Of a stretch of DNA of 46,398 nucleotides, positions 8,242-17,672 are shown in pieces. The notes beneath the pieces were generated by a model. That model was not told the origin of the DNA, did not search any database, and saw nothing but the letters and a program-made list of their open reading frames with translations. Source of the stretch: Geobacter sp. UBA6151 (GTDB lineage Bacteria > Desulfobacterota > Desulfuromonadia > Geobacterales > Pseudopelobacteraceae). Numbering within the stretch: position 1 is the first letter of the stretch; each line of letters opens with the position of its first letter. Position numbers and translations under genes: made by a program. Location: contig DIUT01000007.1 in assembly GCA_002423105.1 (NCBI GenBank), positions 1 through 46,398 of the forward strand. Reading direction: 5' to 3'.

Positions 8242-9639
8242 ATGTCCGATCTTCGAGTCCGTTTCGCCCCCTCACCCACTGGCTATCTGCATGTGGGCGG
8301 TGCACGTACCGCACTGTTCAACTGGCTCTATGCCCGCCACCTTGGCGGTACATTCATTTTACGGATCGAAGACACTGATACCGAGCGCTCCACCAAGGAG
8401 TCGGTGGATGCCATTTTGCAAGGGATGGAATGGTTGGGGCTTGACTGGGATGAAGGGCCGTTCTACCAGACGGACAATTTTCCGCTGTACACGCAGCATA
8501 TCCAGAAGCTGCTGGATGAAGGCAAGGCCTACCGTTGCTGGTGCAGTCAGGAAGAGTTGGAGGCAAAGCGGGAAGCGGCCATGGCTGAGGGGCGTAAGCC
8601 CAAGTATGATGGTACCTGCCGTAACGCTCAGGATCGCTCGTTTGATCAACCTCACGTGATCCGTTTTCGTGCCCCTGAAGAGGGAGAGACCGCTTTCAAT
8701 GATCTGATCAAGGGGCGGATAGCCTTCCCCAATGCCGAGCTGGATGATCTGATCATCAGCCGGACCGGCGGTACTCCCACCTATAATTTTTGCGTGGTGA
8801 TCGACGATGCCCTGATGCGCATATCCCATGTCATTCGTGGCGACGACCATGTCAACAACACTCCCCGCCAGATTCAGTTGTATGAAGCTTTGGGCTATCC
8901 GGTACCGCTTTTTGCCCATGTACCGATGATCCTGGGCAGCGACAAGGCGCGGCTATCCAAGCGTCACGGCGCCACCAGCGTGATTGCCTATCGTGATATG
9001 GGGTATCTGCCGGAGGCGCTGAACAACTACCTGGTGCGCCTTGGCTGGAGCCACGGCGATGATGAGATATTCAGCCGTGAAGAGATGATCGCCAAGTTTG
9101 ATATTGCACAGGTGGGGCGTTCTGCGTCGGTATTCAACCCGGATAAGCTGAACTGGCTGAACGCCCATTACATCAAGCAGTCCGATCCATCGCGGCTGGC
9201 CGAACTGCTGCAAGCGCATCTGTCTGGGCGAGGTGTTTCCGACACCTCATCTCCTGACCTGGCCGGGGTGATAACAACCCTGCAGGAGCGGGCCCAGACG
9301 TTGGAGGAGATGGCGGACCGGGCGCTTTTCTACTATCAGGCGCCGCAGAGCTATGATGAGGCGGCGCTGGCCAAGTTTGAGAAAGCGCATCTGGCAGCGG
9401 TGTTCGCCGTAGTGTCGGCCAAGCTGCTTGCCGTTCAACCAATAGGCACTACGGCGGTGGATGCCCTGTTTAAGGAACTTTGCACAGAAAACAACTGGAA
9501 GATGCCCCAGGTAGGCCAGCCGGTGCGGGTAGCCCTCTCCGGCAGTACGCAGGCTCCAGGAATTGGTGAGATTGTCATGGCGCTGGGGATTACCGAGACG
9601 GTGGCCCGCATTGAGCGGGCCAAAGAACACCTGGGATAA
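8242..9639 (+). CDS. gltX: Glutamyl-tRNA synthetase
   Basis: This class I aminoacyl-tRNA synthetase charges tRNA-Glu, and in organisms lacking GlnRS also tRNA-Gln. The N-terminal FAPSPTGYLHVGGART contains the HIGH-type ATP motif (HVGG), and KARLSKRHGA carries the KMSKS-type loop (LSKR). The C-terminal anticodon-binding helices are present and the 465-residue length is normal. I chose ATG 8242 because aaaggag stands 8 bases upstream; the frame could extend to 8218 without a ribosome site. The gene runs toward the GGDEF regulator on the other strand. Confidence 0.96.
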   Translation: MSDLRVRFAPSPTGYLHVGGARTALFNWLYARHLGGTFILRIEDTDTERSTKESVDAILQGMEWLGLDWDEGPFYQTDNFPLYTQHIQKLLDEGKAYRCWCSQEELEAKREAAMAEGRKPKYDGTCRNAQDRSFDQPHVIRFRAPEEGETAFNDLIKGRIAFPNAELDDLIISRTGGTPTYNFCVVIDDALMRISHVIRGDDHVNNTPRQIQLYEALGYPVPLFAHVPMILGSDKARLSKRHGATSVIAYRDMGYLPEALNNYLVRLGWSHGDDEIFSREEMIAKFDIAQVGRSASVFNPDKLNWLNAHYIKQSDPSRLAELLQAHLSGRGVSDTSSPDLAGVITTLQERAQTLEEMADRALFYYQAPQSYDEAALAKFEKAHLAAVFAVVSAKLLAVQPIGTTAVDALFKELCTENNWKMPQVGQPVRVALSGSTQAPGIGEIVMALGITETVARIERAKEHLG

Positions 9640-9654
9640 ATGGTGTTTGGCTGA

Positions 9655-10935
9655 TTACAGCGGAATTTGCGGTATGTTTTTCCGGCTTGTTCTGCGCCGC
9701 GTCTTGTCGGCATACATCAGACGGTCGGCGTTTTTGATGGTATTGTGCAGTTCTTGGGCTTCTTTGGCCGTTGCAGCTCCTATGGAGAGATAACGCGCAA
9801 AAAACCCCAGGCGCGAATCCCGTTCATTGGTTCTCAATCGCTGAATGGCGGCGGTGACCGCTTCATGGTCGGTACGTGGCAGCAGCACGGAAAACTCGTC
9901 TCCGCCGATACGCGCCACCACATCACTGGCCCGGAAGGCGGCCAGCAGTACCTCTGCCGCTCCCTTGATCATCCGGTCTCCTGCGTCATGCCCTTGGTTG
10001 TCGTTGACATCCTTCAGCCCGTCAAGGTCGGCAATCACCACACTGACCGGGTATTCCCGGCCAGCCTCAAGCCGCTGCAACTCTGCGTCAAAATAGGCGC
10101 GATTATATAAACCGGTCAGCGGATCGTGGGTTCCCAGGTAATGCAGGTTTTCCTCATACAGTTTGCGGTCGGTGATATCCTGGGATACCTTCAAGAAACC
10201 GGTGATGGCGCCATCGCTGCCCCGTAGCGGAGATATTTTAACCGTCTCCCAGTAAATGGAGCCGTTTTTATGCTTGTTCGCCAGTTCACCTTTCCATTCG
10301 TTGCCACTAGTAATGGTACGCCACAGTTCCGCATACAGATCTGGCGGGGTAAGTTCAGATTTAAGTAACCGGGGATTCCGGCCCAGCACTTCTTCCGGGT
10401 CATAGCCGGTGAGCCGGGAGAACATGGCGTTAACGTACTCGATTGAACCGTTCAGAGAGGTAATGATTACCGGCGCAGGCGCCTGTTCAACAGCCTGAGA
10501 CAGCATCTGAATACGGGCTTCCTGGCGGACAATCTTGCGCTTGAGCAGGACGTAATTGCTACAGGTTTCTATGGATGAGGCAAGCTGGACAAAATCTACC
10601 GGTTTCTGCACATACTGGTTGACCCCCAAGGAGATACATTCCAGCAGATATTCAGTGTCACTGTGCGCGGTCAGCATGATCAGCTGGCTTTCCCGGTCAA
10701 GGCGTCTGATCTCGCGGCACATTTCCAGGCCATCCATCACCGGCATCATGATATCGGTCAGGATGATGTCCGGACGCTTTTCCTGGTACAGCTTCAATCC
10801 TTCCTGACCGTTTTCGGCCACATGCAGTTCGGTGACAATCCGCTGGAGAATACGGGAAACCTGCTCTCGTGTGACCCGTTCGTCTTCCACGTAGAGTAAT
10901 GATATGTCGTAATGTTCCAGTCCGGATGCCTTCAT
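9655..10935 (-). CDS. Response regulator with PAS sensor and GGDEF diguanylate cyclase domains
   Basis: Three domains are visible. Residues about 10-130 form a receiver with the acidic pair YVEDE, phospho-acceptor Asp in LTDIMMP and Lys in VQKP. Residues about 145-260 form a PAS domain (NGSIEYVNAMFSRLTGY to VSQDITDRK). The C-terminal domain has an intact GGDEF active site (ARIGGDEF), so it should make cyclic di-GMP. The RASD sequence five residues before GGDEF fits the RxxD inhibitory site, so product inhibition is likely. No partner kinase is adjacent on this strand. It diverges from the DUF362 gene at 11025. Confidence 0.9.
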   Translation of the reverse strand: MKASGLEHYDISLLYVEDERVTREQVSRILQRIVTELHVAENGQEGLKLYQEKRPDIILTDIMMPVMDGLEMCREIRRLDRESQLIMLTAHSDTEYLLECISLGVNQYVQKPVDFVQLASSIETCSNYVLLKRKIVRQEARIQMLSQAVEQAPAPVIITSLNGSIEYVNAMFSRLTGYDPEEVLGRNPRLLKSELTPPDLYAELWRTITSGNEWKGELANKHKNGSIYWETVKISPLRGSDGAITGFLKVSQDITDRKLYEENLHYLGTHDPLTGLYNRAYFDAELQRLEAGREYPVSVVIADLDGLKDVNDNQGHDAGDRMIKGAAEVLLAAFRASDVVARIGGDEFSVLLPRTDHEAVTAAIQRLRTNERDSRLGFFARYLSIGAATAKEAQELHNTIKNADRLMYADKTRRRTSRKNIPQIPL

Positions 10936-11024
10936 ATGGTGCTCCGTGTCTGCACATTCATGCAGGATGCCAATAAATCTGCTGATACTCTAACCGAAGC
11001 TGAAGAATTTGCAAGGAGTGAGTA

Positions 11025-12146
11025 ATGGAAAAAGTTGTTTTTGTCCAATGCGCAAGCTATACGCCTGATCAGGTGGCTGATGCCTTGGAGCGTCTGCTGA
11101 CGCCGTTGGGCGGCATGGCAAACTATGTGCGTCCGGGGCAAAAGGTGTTGCTCAAGCCTAACATGCTGGCTGCCCGCCTGCCGGAGGAGGCAGTAACCAC
11201 CCACCCGGCTCTGGTGGCGTGCGTGGTGCGGGCAGTTGTTGCAGCCGGTGGCGAGGCGTTGGTTGGTGACAGTCCCGGGATCGGCAGCATGGCGCGGGTT
11301 GGGGAAAAAAGCGGTATCCGGGAAGCGGTGGAAGCGGCAGGAGGCCGGATGGCCGCTTTTGATGAGATCTGTGTTGTGGAAGGAATCGGCACCTTCCGCC
11401 GTCTCGATCTGGCGCGCACCTACTGTGAGGCGGATGTTGTCATTAATCTCCCCAAATTAAAAACCCATGAAATGATGACCCTGACCTGCGGCGTGAAAAA
11501 CCTGTACGGGGCCGTGGTCGGTGCTGCAAAAGCGGGACTGCATCTTACCGCAGGGCGCTCAAAAGAGCTGTTTGCCGGCCTTTTGCTGGAAATAGCCCAG
11601 GCCAGGCCGGTGGCGCTTACCATCGTAGACGGCATTACCGCCATGGAGGGTAATGGCCCTAACAGCGGAACGCCCCGCTCTTTAGGACTGCTGCTTGCGG
11701 GAGAAAATCCGATTGCGGTGGATACGGTTGCTGCCCGTATTGCAGGTATTCCGCCTGAGTTGCTGCCGGTGGAGCGCGAAGCACGACGGCGTGGCTTGCC
11801 GGGCACAGAATTTGATCAGATCCAGCTGTGCGGCGATCTGCTGCTTCCCCCCGTTGTGCAGCCATTCAGGTTGCCGGAGGGGTTGGATGTGCAATTTGGT
11901 TTGCCCGGATTTCTGAAAGTATTATTGCGCAATCAACTGACGCCCCTGCCTGAGGCGATAGAGAAAAACTGTGTGCTGTGCGGTATCTGTCGCGACGCCT
12001 GCCCGCCGCAGGCCATCACGCTGCAAAAAAACGCCCTGAAGGTGAATTCAGGGCGCTGTATCCGGTGCTGGTGCTGCCGGGAGCTTTGTCCACATCATGC
12101 GCTCAAGGTAAAGAAAAGTCTGCTGTTACGGATGATTGGCGGATAA
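11025..12146 (+). CDS. DUF362 protein with C-terminal 2x[4Fe-4S] ferredoxin domain
   Basis: Residues about 1-295 form a DUF362 domain (VLLKPNML, ADVVINLPKLKTH, GVKNLYGAVVG), a family often found fused or next to ferredoxins and of unknown reaction. Residues about 310-360 hold two classical C-x2-C-x2-C-x3-CP clusters (CVLCGICRDACP and CIRCWCCRELCP), each expected to bind a [4Fe-4S] centre, so it probably acts in cytosolic electron transfer. There is no signal peptide. A ribosome site (aaggag) precedes the ATG. It stands alone, divergent from the GGDEF regulator. Confidence 0.85.
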   Translation: MEKVVFVQCASYTPDQVADALERLLTPLGGMANYVRPGQKVLLKPNMLAARLPEEAVTTHPALVACVVRAVVAAGGEALVGDSPGIGSMARVGEKSGIREAVEAAGGRMAAFDEICVVEGIGTFRRLDLARTYCEADVVINLPKLKTHEMMTLTCGVKNLYGAVVGAAKAGLHLTAGRSKELFAGLLLEIAQARPVALTIVDGITAMEGNGPNSGTPRSLGLLLAGENPIAVDTVAARIAGIPPELLPVEREARRRGLPGTEFDQIQLCGDLLLPPVVQPFRLPEGLDVQFGLPGFLKVLLRNQLTPLPEAIEKNCVLCGICRDACPPQAITLQKNALKVNSGRCIRCWCCRELCPHHALKVKKSLLLRMIGG

Positions 12147-12158
12147 CGACGGCTCTCC

Positions 12159-12893
12159 TTAGCTCTCTTCATCCTCTCCTGAGGGTATCTCGCGGTAGGC
12201 CCGCGAGTCATCAACCCAGCGGGTCTGAGCCTGAACCCGTTCCAGGTCGGACTTGCACTTGACACAGTGACGGGTAAAGGGCAGCACCTTCAGGCGTCCC
12301 ACCGGTATCTCGTCGTCGCATTCCTCGCAAATACCGTACTCACCTTCCGACATGCGTAGCAACGCCTCATCGATATGGTGCAGCTTATCCCGCTCACGGT
12401 CATTTAAGAGTAACTCCAGTTCCCGGTCCCGTTCCGAAGAAGCCTGATCGTAAATATCACCACTGGTTTCGGCGGTGGCGGATGATTCCGAGCCGGACTT
12501 GATGGAGCGCGCGATTTCCAGCAGGACATCCTGCTTCATTTTCAGCAAAATCTCCCGTATTTGTGCCCACCTGTCTTTGAGGTCGACCGGTTTTACGGAT
12601 TTTTTTGCCGTGTCGGTGCTTCCGGTTTCACTGGCAGGTGTTGGGAGAACTGGCTTGGCAATAACGGGTTTTGCATCCTTTTTTAGCGGTTTTGCGCTCG
12701 TTGCTGCCGCAGTGGTCTCTACAGTTGGTTTCTTTGCAGCCTTTGGGGCAGTAGGCGTTTTTTGCTCCGAAACAGCCGGGGTTATTGCGGCTGAATTGGG
12801 TTCAGAAACGCTATTTTTCGGCGAACTCTTTGTTGCCGAAGCGGGTTTTGTTGTCGGCACAGCTTTTGGGGCTGCGGCATTCTTGGTGGCCAT
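12159..12893 (-). CDS. DksA/TraR-type C4 zinc-finger protein with long low-complexity N-terminus
   Basis: DksA-type proteins enter the RNA polymerase secondary channel and adjust initiation, often with ppGpp. Residues 105-225 are DksA-like: a coiled coil with the tip motif D146-I-Y-D149-Q-A151, matching the DxxDxA essential in E. coli DksA, and a C4 zinc finger (C189, C192, C210, C213). Residues 1-100 are an Ala/Lys/Pro/Thr-rich, probably disordered and basic extension not found in classical DksA (about 150 aa). I chose ATG 12893, with aggag 6 bases upstream; longer forms lack a ribosome site. DksA-family membership is sure; the role of the extension is unknown. Confidence 0.88.
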   Translation of the reverse strand: MATKNAAAPKAVPTTKPASATKSSPKNSVSEPNSAAITPAVSEQKTPTAPKAAKKPTVETTAAATSAKPLKKDAKPVIAKPVLPTPASETGSTDTAKKSVKPVDLKDRWAQIREILLKMKQDVLLEIARSIKSGSESSATAETSGDIYDQASSERDRELELLLNDRERDKLHHIDEALLRMSEGEYGICEECDDEIPVGRLKVLPFTRHCVKCKSDLERVQAQTRWVDDSRAYREIPSGEDEES

Positions 12894-13119
12894 GTTTGAC
12901 TCCTGCGCCGTGGGCTGAAAATGGCGGCAACAAGTACCAAAAAAACCCTGGACTGTCAAGGAGAATCGGGGAATTACGGGGGGATGCGACAGGGATACGC
13001 TCTGTCTCGCATGAACTCTGGTTGCCCGGATACAAGAGCTGTGGTATTTCGTGTACCTGCGGTCGATCTGTGTATACACTGTTGCGGCCTGACCAGTCTC
13101 TGGTGAAAGTGATTATCCC

Positions 13120-14361
13120 ATGCCTTCCCTTGATATTGCCACACTGGCCATAGTTTCAATGATGATCAACTTGCTGCTGACCATTGTCTGTGTGTACCTG
13201 CGTCGGAATGAAAAGCGTGTGCGGTACGCACTTCGTGACAGTGAGGAACGCTTCAGAGGTCTTGCGGAAAACGCGGCGGATGTGATTTGGCAGATAGACA
13301 GTGACTTGCGCTACTGTTATGTGAATGAGGCTGATGCGGTCCAGCGCGGTTTCCGGCGGGACGAGGTGATTGGCAGGCTGATCACGGATTTTCTGACACC
13401 GGAGGGGGGTGAACAGGTTGTGTCTGTCAACCGGGAGCGCCTGCAACTGGAACAGCAGGGGCTGCAGACCGGCTCCCGCTGCTTTGAAGTTCAGCAACTG
13501 AAGAAAGACGGAAGCTATTGCTGGACCGAGGTTCATGCCGTCCCGCTCCGGGACGGACAAGGGGCCATCAGCGGCTATATCGGGATTACCCGGGACATCA
13601 GCGTACGCAAGTCGAACGAACAACAACAGGCTGAGTTGCTGGCGCGTGAACAGCGGGCTCGAGAGGAGCAGGAGTGGTTTTTAACCATGATCTCCCATGA
13701 ATACCGCACACCATTGGCGATTCTCATGTCCAACATCGAGATTCTCAGGATGAAACAGTCAATGCTGCCCGGACAGCTGGAGACAAACCTGAGTAAAATG
13801 CAGCGTGCTGTCAACAGGTTGCTGGAGGTGTTTGAACAGGGGCGGAGAAAAGACGGACCTGAATATAAAATGCAGGAAATTATCCTGGAGCCGGTGGTGG
13901 CGAGCGTGTTTCTTGTTGACCTGCGCAATGAAGCGGTGAGCCATTGGGGGGGGGCGCGTCTGCTTTTTACGGTAGATATTGATGAAGATATCGTTCTGTC
14001 GGCGGATTCACAATTACTGAGGACGGCCCTGCTCAATCTGTTGGACAATGGCATCAAATATTCATCGCCAGGTGCGGTCGTGGAGTTTGAAAGCCGACAT
14101 GCTTGTCAGGATCTGGAGTTTTCAGTTAAAAACCGGAGCAGACGGGCGTTACAGGTTCAACCGGAAATCATTTTTCGAAAATATATCCGTGGTCCCAATA
14201 GCGCCGATCTGGCCGGCACCGGTGTGGGGCTTTGGTTGACCCGTCAGATTGTGGAGTTACACGGGGGAAGCGTTGATTTTGCTGTTGAAAATTTCCATGA
14301 CGTAACGGTTACCGTGCGATTGCCTATTGACAGAGAAAATGAGGTGGACCATGCAGTCTAA
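13120..14361 (+). CDS. PAS-containing sensor histidine kinase
   Basis: One N-terminal membrane helix (about residues 8-28) has almost no periplasmic part, so sensing is likely cytosolic through the PAS domain (about 35-165, ending GITRDISVRK). The dimerisation box has the phospho-accepting His in MISHEYRTPLA. In the ATPase domain the N box (LLNLLDNGIKYS), F box (IFRKYIRG) and G2 box (GTGVGLWL) are present, but the usual G1 DxGxG is replaced by NRSRRAL, so kinase activity may be altered. It overlaps the response regulator gene by 11 bases and is surely its partner. Confidence 0.9.
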   Translation: MPSLDIATLAIVSMMINLLLTIVCVYLRRNEKRVRYALRDSEERFRGLAENAADVIWQIDSDLRYCYVNEADAVQRGFRRDEVIGRLITDFLTPEGGEQVVSVNRERLQLEQQGLQTGSRCFEVQQLKKDGSYCWTEVHAVPLRDGQGAISGYIGITRDISVRKSNEQQQAELLAREQRAREEQEWFLTMISHEYRTPLAILMSNIEILRMKQSMLPGQLETNLSKMQRAVNRLLEVFEQGRRKDGPEYKMQEIILEPVVASVFLVDLRNEAVSHWGGARLLFTVDIDEDIVLSADSQLLRTALLNLLDNGIKYSSPGAVVEFESRHACQDLEFSVKNRSRRALQVQPEIIFRKYIRGPNSADLAGTGVGLWLTRQIVELHGGSVDFAVENFHDVTVTVRLPIDRENEVDHAV

Positions 14362-15070
14362 GGTGCCGCGGATCATACTGGTTGAAGATGATGCGGACCT
14401 GCGGGAAAGCATCATGGAGGGGCTTGAGCTTTCTGGATTCCAGGTGGCCGGTGTCGGTAGCGGTCGGGAGTTCTATTGCAAGCTTGCCGATGACGGCCCC
14501 TTTGCAGTGGCGGTGCTCGATGTCGGTCTTCCTGACCAATCCGGTCTGGTGCTGGCGGAGTACTGCCGCGCCAACACTACTATGGGTGTTATCATTCTTA
14601 CAGCCCACGACTCCGAAGAAGACAGTTGCAAAGGATATGACGCAGGGTGTGATCTCTATCTGACCAAGCCGTTCCCCAGCCGGGTGCTTGCCTCGGCCAT
14701 AACACGCCTGGTGGAGCGATTACCCGCTACGCACGGCCCTGTCGGCGGACAGAACAGCTCCAGGACACCGCGCTGGACACTTGACCGCACTGCCTGGAAA
14801 CTGTTTACCCCCGGAGACGAAATTATCGCCCTGACTTCACGGGAAATGCAGGTGCTGACGGCATTATTGGAAACACCGGGTGAGCCGGTTACCCGTGACC
14901 ATCTGCAACGGCTGCTCTATCCCCGTTGCGATGAATATACCGGTCGTGCGCTTGATGCTCTTATACGCAGATTGCGGGCCAAGACCTCCCAGTCAGGCGG
15001 TGAGCCGATACCGATCAAGACCGTGCACAGTGTGGGCTATTGCCTGAGTGAATCGTTTGCGATTTTGTGA
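14351..15070 (+). CDS. OmpR/PhoB-type response regulator
   Basis: This 239-residue protein has a receiver domain (acidic pair in VEDDAD, phospho-acceptor in VLDVGLPD, Thr in LTAHD, Lys in LTKPF) and a C-terminal winged-helix DNA-binding domain (from about residue 140; ALTSREMQVLTALLE, ALDALIRRLRAK, VHSVGYCL). The ATG lies inside the end of the kinase gene, with gaggtgg 3 bases upstream; an alternative TTG at 14327 is less likely. It should act as a transcription factor phosphorylated by the preceding kinase. Target promoters are unknown. Confidence 0.92.
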   Translation: MQSKVPRIILVEDDADLRESIMEGLELSGFQVAGVGSGREFYCKLADDGPFAVAVLDVGLPDQSGLVLAEYCRANTTMGVIILTAHDSEEDSCKGYDAGCDLYLTKPFPSRVLASAITRLVERLPATHGPVGGQNSSRTPRWTLDRTAWKLFTPGDEIIALTSREMQVLTALLETPGEPVTRDHLQRLLYPRCDEYTGRALDALIRRLRAKTSQSGGEPIPIKTVHSVGYCLSESFAIL

Positions 15071-15099
15071 GCTTGCGGCCGTGCTGAGCTACGGCGTCT

Positions 15100-15244
15100 A
15101 GCAGGTTGTTGAAAAGCCCAGGTTGTTCAAAAATAGTCAGATCGTCGCACCCGGAGAAAGCCCCGCGGAGGCTTGAGCCACGCTACGCCGTACAAGGCGG
15201 GTTTCGAGGACGGCGGCGAGATGGCTGTTTTTCAACAACCTGCT
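15100..15244. repeat. 145 bp inverted-repeat element (MITE/REP-like)
   Basis: AGCAGGTTGTTGAAAA at 15100-15115 and its exact reverse complement at 15229-15244 bound a 145 bp segment. A second partial copy of the left end (aggttgttcaaaa) lies at 15120-15132. The interior codes for nothing recognisable. The size and ends fit a non-autonomous mobile or REP-type repeat. It ends 20 bases before the next kinase gene, so it may carry or alter that promoter. Only one copy occurs in this window. Confidence 0.6.
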
Positions 15245-15263
15245 GGAAAGTCCGGAGATTGTT

Positions 15264-16979
15264 GTGGATACAAAGACCGTTATACTGGCGCTGGCGATTG
15301 GTTCCTTTGTCTTTGGCGCCTTGCTGATACTTTTTCAGTTTCGGAAGGAGCAATCGGAACGGATTCCGTTCTGGGTTGCCGCCAAGTTTATGCAGGGCAC
15401 GGGCTCGCTGTTGCTGTATTATCGTGACGATATCCCGGTGCTAGCAAGCAGCCTGTTGTTGTGCGGTTGCGCCTATGAAGCATGGGCAATATTTTACATT
15501 ACGGGGCGCAGCGTCAGCCGTCGCCTTCATCTGGTGACGGCGGCCTGTATCGTGGCGGCTTGTAGCATCATGATGTTTCTGAATGCTGCCAACGGGCTTG
15601 CCCTTAATTTTCTTATTCACACGATTTTCTACGGACTCCCCGGTTGGGCGCTATTGTGCAGTGGCAGAGAAAAATCACTGCTGCGTGTCAGCCTAGGCTG
15701 GGGATTCTGGATATTGGCCCTGATATTCGCGGTACGCAGCGCCTGGGCGATCCTGATTCCCGAGCAGTCGCACCTGTTTTTCGGGGCCATGATCTACCAG
15801 ATTATGCTGCCTGCCATCTATTGCATGATGCTGATCAGTGGTTTCAGCATGTTGCTGCTGGCCAAAGAAGCTGCCGACCGCAGTTTGCAGGGGGCATTGC
15901 GGGAACAAAAGGCCATACTTGAAACCCTGCCCACCGGTCTCGTCATACTCCGCGACCGGGTCATTGAACGCTGCAATCCGGCGCTGGAGTCCATGTTCGG
16001 GTATATGCCGGGAACCTTGTTGGGCAGACCTGTGGCCTGCCTTTACGAAAGTGCCGAGGCGAGCGAAGCGTATGGCAGAACAATCTATGCCGATATCCAG
16101 CTGTATAATCGTTTTGCCGGTGAGGTTGCCGCCATGCGCCGCAACGGGGAGCGTTTTTGGGTATGGGTACAGGGCACGTCGATTTTTCCGGAACGGGCCC
16201 AGTCCTACGCGGTCTTTTCCGTGACTGATATCACGCAGCAGAAAATGCAGCAGCAGTTGCTGTCGCGTCAAAAAGAAGAGCTGGTTGTGGCCAATACGGC
16301 AAAGAGCATGTTTTTGAAGATGGTTGCCCATGAGTTCCGCACGCCGCTGGGGCTGCTCGCCTCAAGTACCGACATTCAGGACCGTTACTGGGAACGTCTG
16401 AGCAGTGAAGAGCGCTATGAACAAAACAACCGGATACGTAGCGCCGCCAATCAGCTGGCAACCCTGACGAATTCAATACTTTCCTATAATCAGACTGAGG
16501 CGGGCTATGAGTTGCGTCCGGAACCGCTGGATATCGGCGAGCTATGCCGCTGCATAGCCGCTGACGCCGTAACCGTCTGGAGCGACCGACATCTGTTTCA
16601 GGTGACCATTGCAGATGATTGCGGCAGCGCACTGCTTGATGAAACGCTGCTGCGCCGTATTTTGCAGAATCTGTTGAGCAACGCCTTCCGCTATACCCCG
16701 CCCGAAGGGAGTGTCGAACTGTCGGTCAAACGGGTCGGCGACACGTTATTGCTGGAGGTTGCTGACTCCGGCATAGGGATCGCTGAAGAAGACCGGCAGC
16801 ATATCTTTGATGCTTACTACCGGGGGCACAATATCGGTATCCGGCGCGGGTTGGGGTTGGGGTTGGCTATTGTGCGGGAGTCCGTTGAGCTGATGGGGGG
16901 AGACATAACCGTTCTCAGCAGTCAGGGCCAAGGTACGGCCATGCAGGTTGTGCTGCCGCTTGCGGATGCAATGACATGA
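15264..16979 (+). CDS. Membrane sensor histidine kinase with PAS domain
   Basis: The N-terminal ~205 residues are hydrophobic and contain about six or seven membrane helices with short loops, so this is an integral-membrane sensor. A PAS domain follows (about 215-335, ending VFSVTDITQQK). The HisKA motif is VAHEFRTPL. The ATPase domain is complete: N box (LLSNAFRYTP), G1 (DSGIGI), F box (IFDAYYRG) and G2 (GLGLGLA). The start is a GTG with cggag about 6 bases upstream, just after the inverted-repeat element. The LuxR-type regulator 16 bases downstream is its likely partner. The signal is unknown. Confidence 0.9.
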   Translation: MDTKTVILALAIGSFVFGALLILFQFRKEQSERIPFWVAAKFMQGTGSLLLYYRDDIPVLASSLLLCGCAYEAWAIFYITGRSVSRRLHLVTAACIVAACSIMMFLNAANGLALNFLIHTIFYGLPGWALLCSGREKSLLRVSLGWGFWILALIFAVRSAWAILIPEQSHLFFGAMIYQIMLPAIYCMMLISGFSMLLLAKEAADRSLQGALREQKAILETLPTGLVILRDRVIERCNPALESMFGYMPGTLLGRPVACLYESAEASEAYGRTIYADIQLYNRFAGEVAAMRRNGERFWVWVQGTSIFPERAQSYAVFSVTDITQQKMQQQLLSRQKEELVVANTAKSMFLKMVAHEFRTPLGLLASSTDIQDRYWERLSSEERYEQNNRIRSAANQLATLTNSILSYNQTEAGYELRPEPLDIGELCRCIAADAVTVWSDRHLFQVTIADDCGSALLDETLLRRILQNLLSNAFRYTPPEGSVELSVKRVGDTLLLEVADSGIGIAEEDRQHIFDAYYRGHNIGIRRGLGLGLAIVRESVELMGGDITVLSSQGQGTAMQVVLPLADAMT

Positions 16980-16995
16980 GAGGATTACAGCAATA

Positions 16996-17613
16996 ATGCA
17001 TGCAATTTTAATTATTGAAGATGATGCCGCCTATCGCCACAACATGGAGCTTATCCTGCAGATGGAAGGTTTCAGCGTACGCACCGCTCCTGATGGGCGG
17101 GCAGGCTTGGCGCTAATGCGCGAAGAACTGCCTGAACTGATCCTGTGCGATATCATGATGCCGGAGATGGATGGCCACACCTTTTTCGATATCCTGAAAA
17201 GCGATGTGGTGTTTGCTGATCTCTCCTTCATCTTTGTCACTGCCCTGTCTGATCGTGCCGATCAGCGTAAAGCCATGTCCGCCGGGGCTGATGATTACCT
17301 GACCAAGCCCTTTACCGCCGAAGAGCTGATCGCAGCGGTTACCGGGCGGTTGAACCGGATGAATTCCGTCCGCCAGAATGCGGGTATCGTATCGTTCCAG
17401 CAGGAGCGAGCATATCTGCGGGAGCGGCTAACGCCACGGGAACATGAGGTATTGCTGATGGTGGGGCGGGGCGATACCTCAAAACAGATCGCCGGACAAC
17501 TGGGAATCAGCATAAAAACCGTTGAAATCCACCGCAGCAACCTGATGAACAAGCTTGACGCCTCCAACGCCGCCACGCTGGCCCGCTGGGCCATGATCGC
17601 TGAGCAGCTGTAA
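16996..17613 (+). CDS. LuxR/NarL-type response regulator
   Basis: The receiver domain has the acidic pair IIEDDA, phospho-acceptor Asp in LCDIMMPEMDG, and Lys in LTKPF. The C-terminal LuxR-type helix-turn-helix (LTPREHEVLLMVGRG, SKQIAGQLGISIKTVEIHR) binds DNA. The 205-residue length is normal. It follows the membrane kinase by 16 bases with agagga as ribosome site, so the two make a two-component system. There is no evidence for the regulated genes. Confidence 0.92.
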   Translation: MHAILIIEDDAAYRHNMELILQMEGFSVRTAPDGRAGLALMREELPELILCDIMMPEMDGHTFFDILKSDVVFADLSFIFVTALSDRADQRKAMSAGADDYLTKPFTAEELIAAVTGRLNRMNSVRQNAGIVSFQQERAYLRERLTPREHEVLLMVGRGDTSKQIAGQLGISIKTVEIHRSNLMNKLDASNAATLARWAMIAEQL

Positions 17614-17672
17614 CTGCTCTCTCCTTTCCCTCTTGATCCTTCGTAAGGGTTTCCCCTGATAGACAATGTTAG

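Noticed and set aside
9640..9654. Possible terminator between gltX and the GGDEF gene
   Set aside because: Only 15 bases, with no hairpin or T-run.
12475..12918. 147-codon frame antisense to the DksA-type gene
   Set aside because: The reverse of an Ala/Lys/Pro-rich region naturally stays open and looks hydrophobic; no ribosome site or family match.
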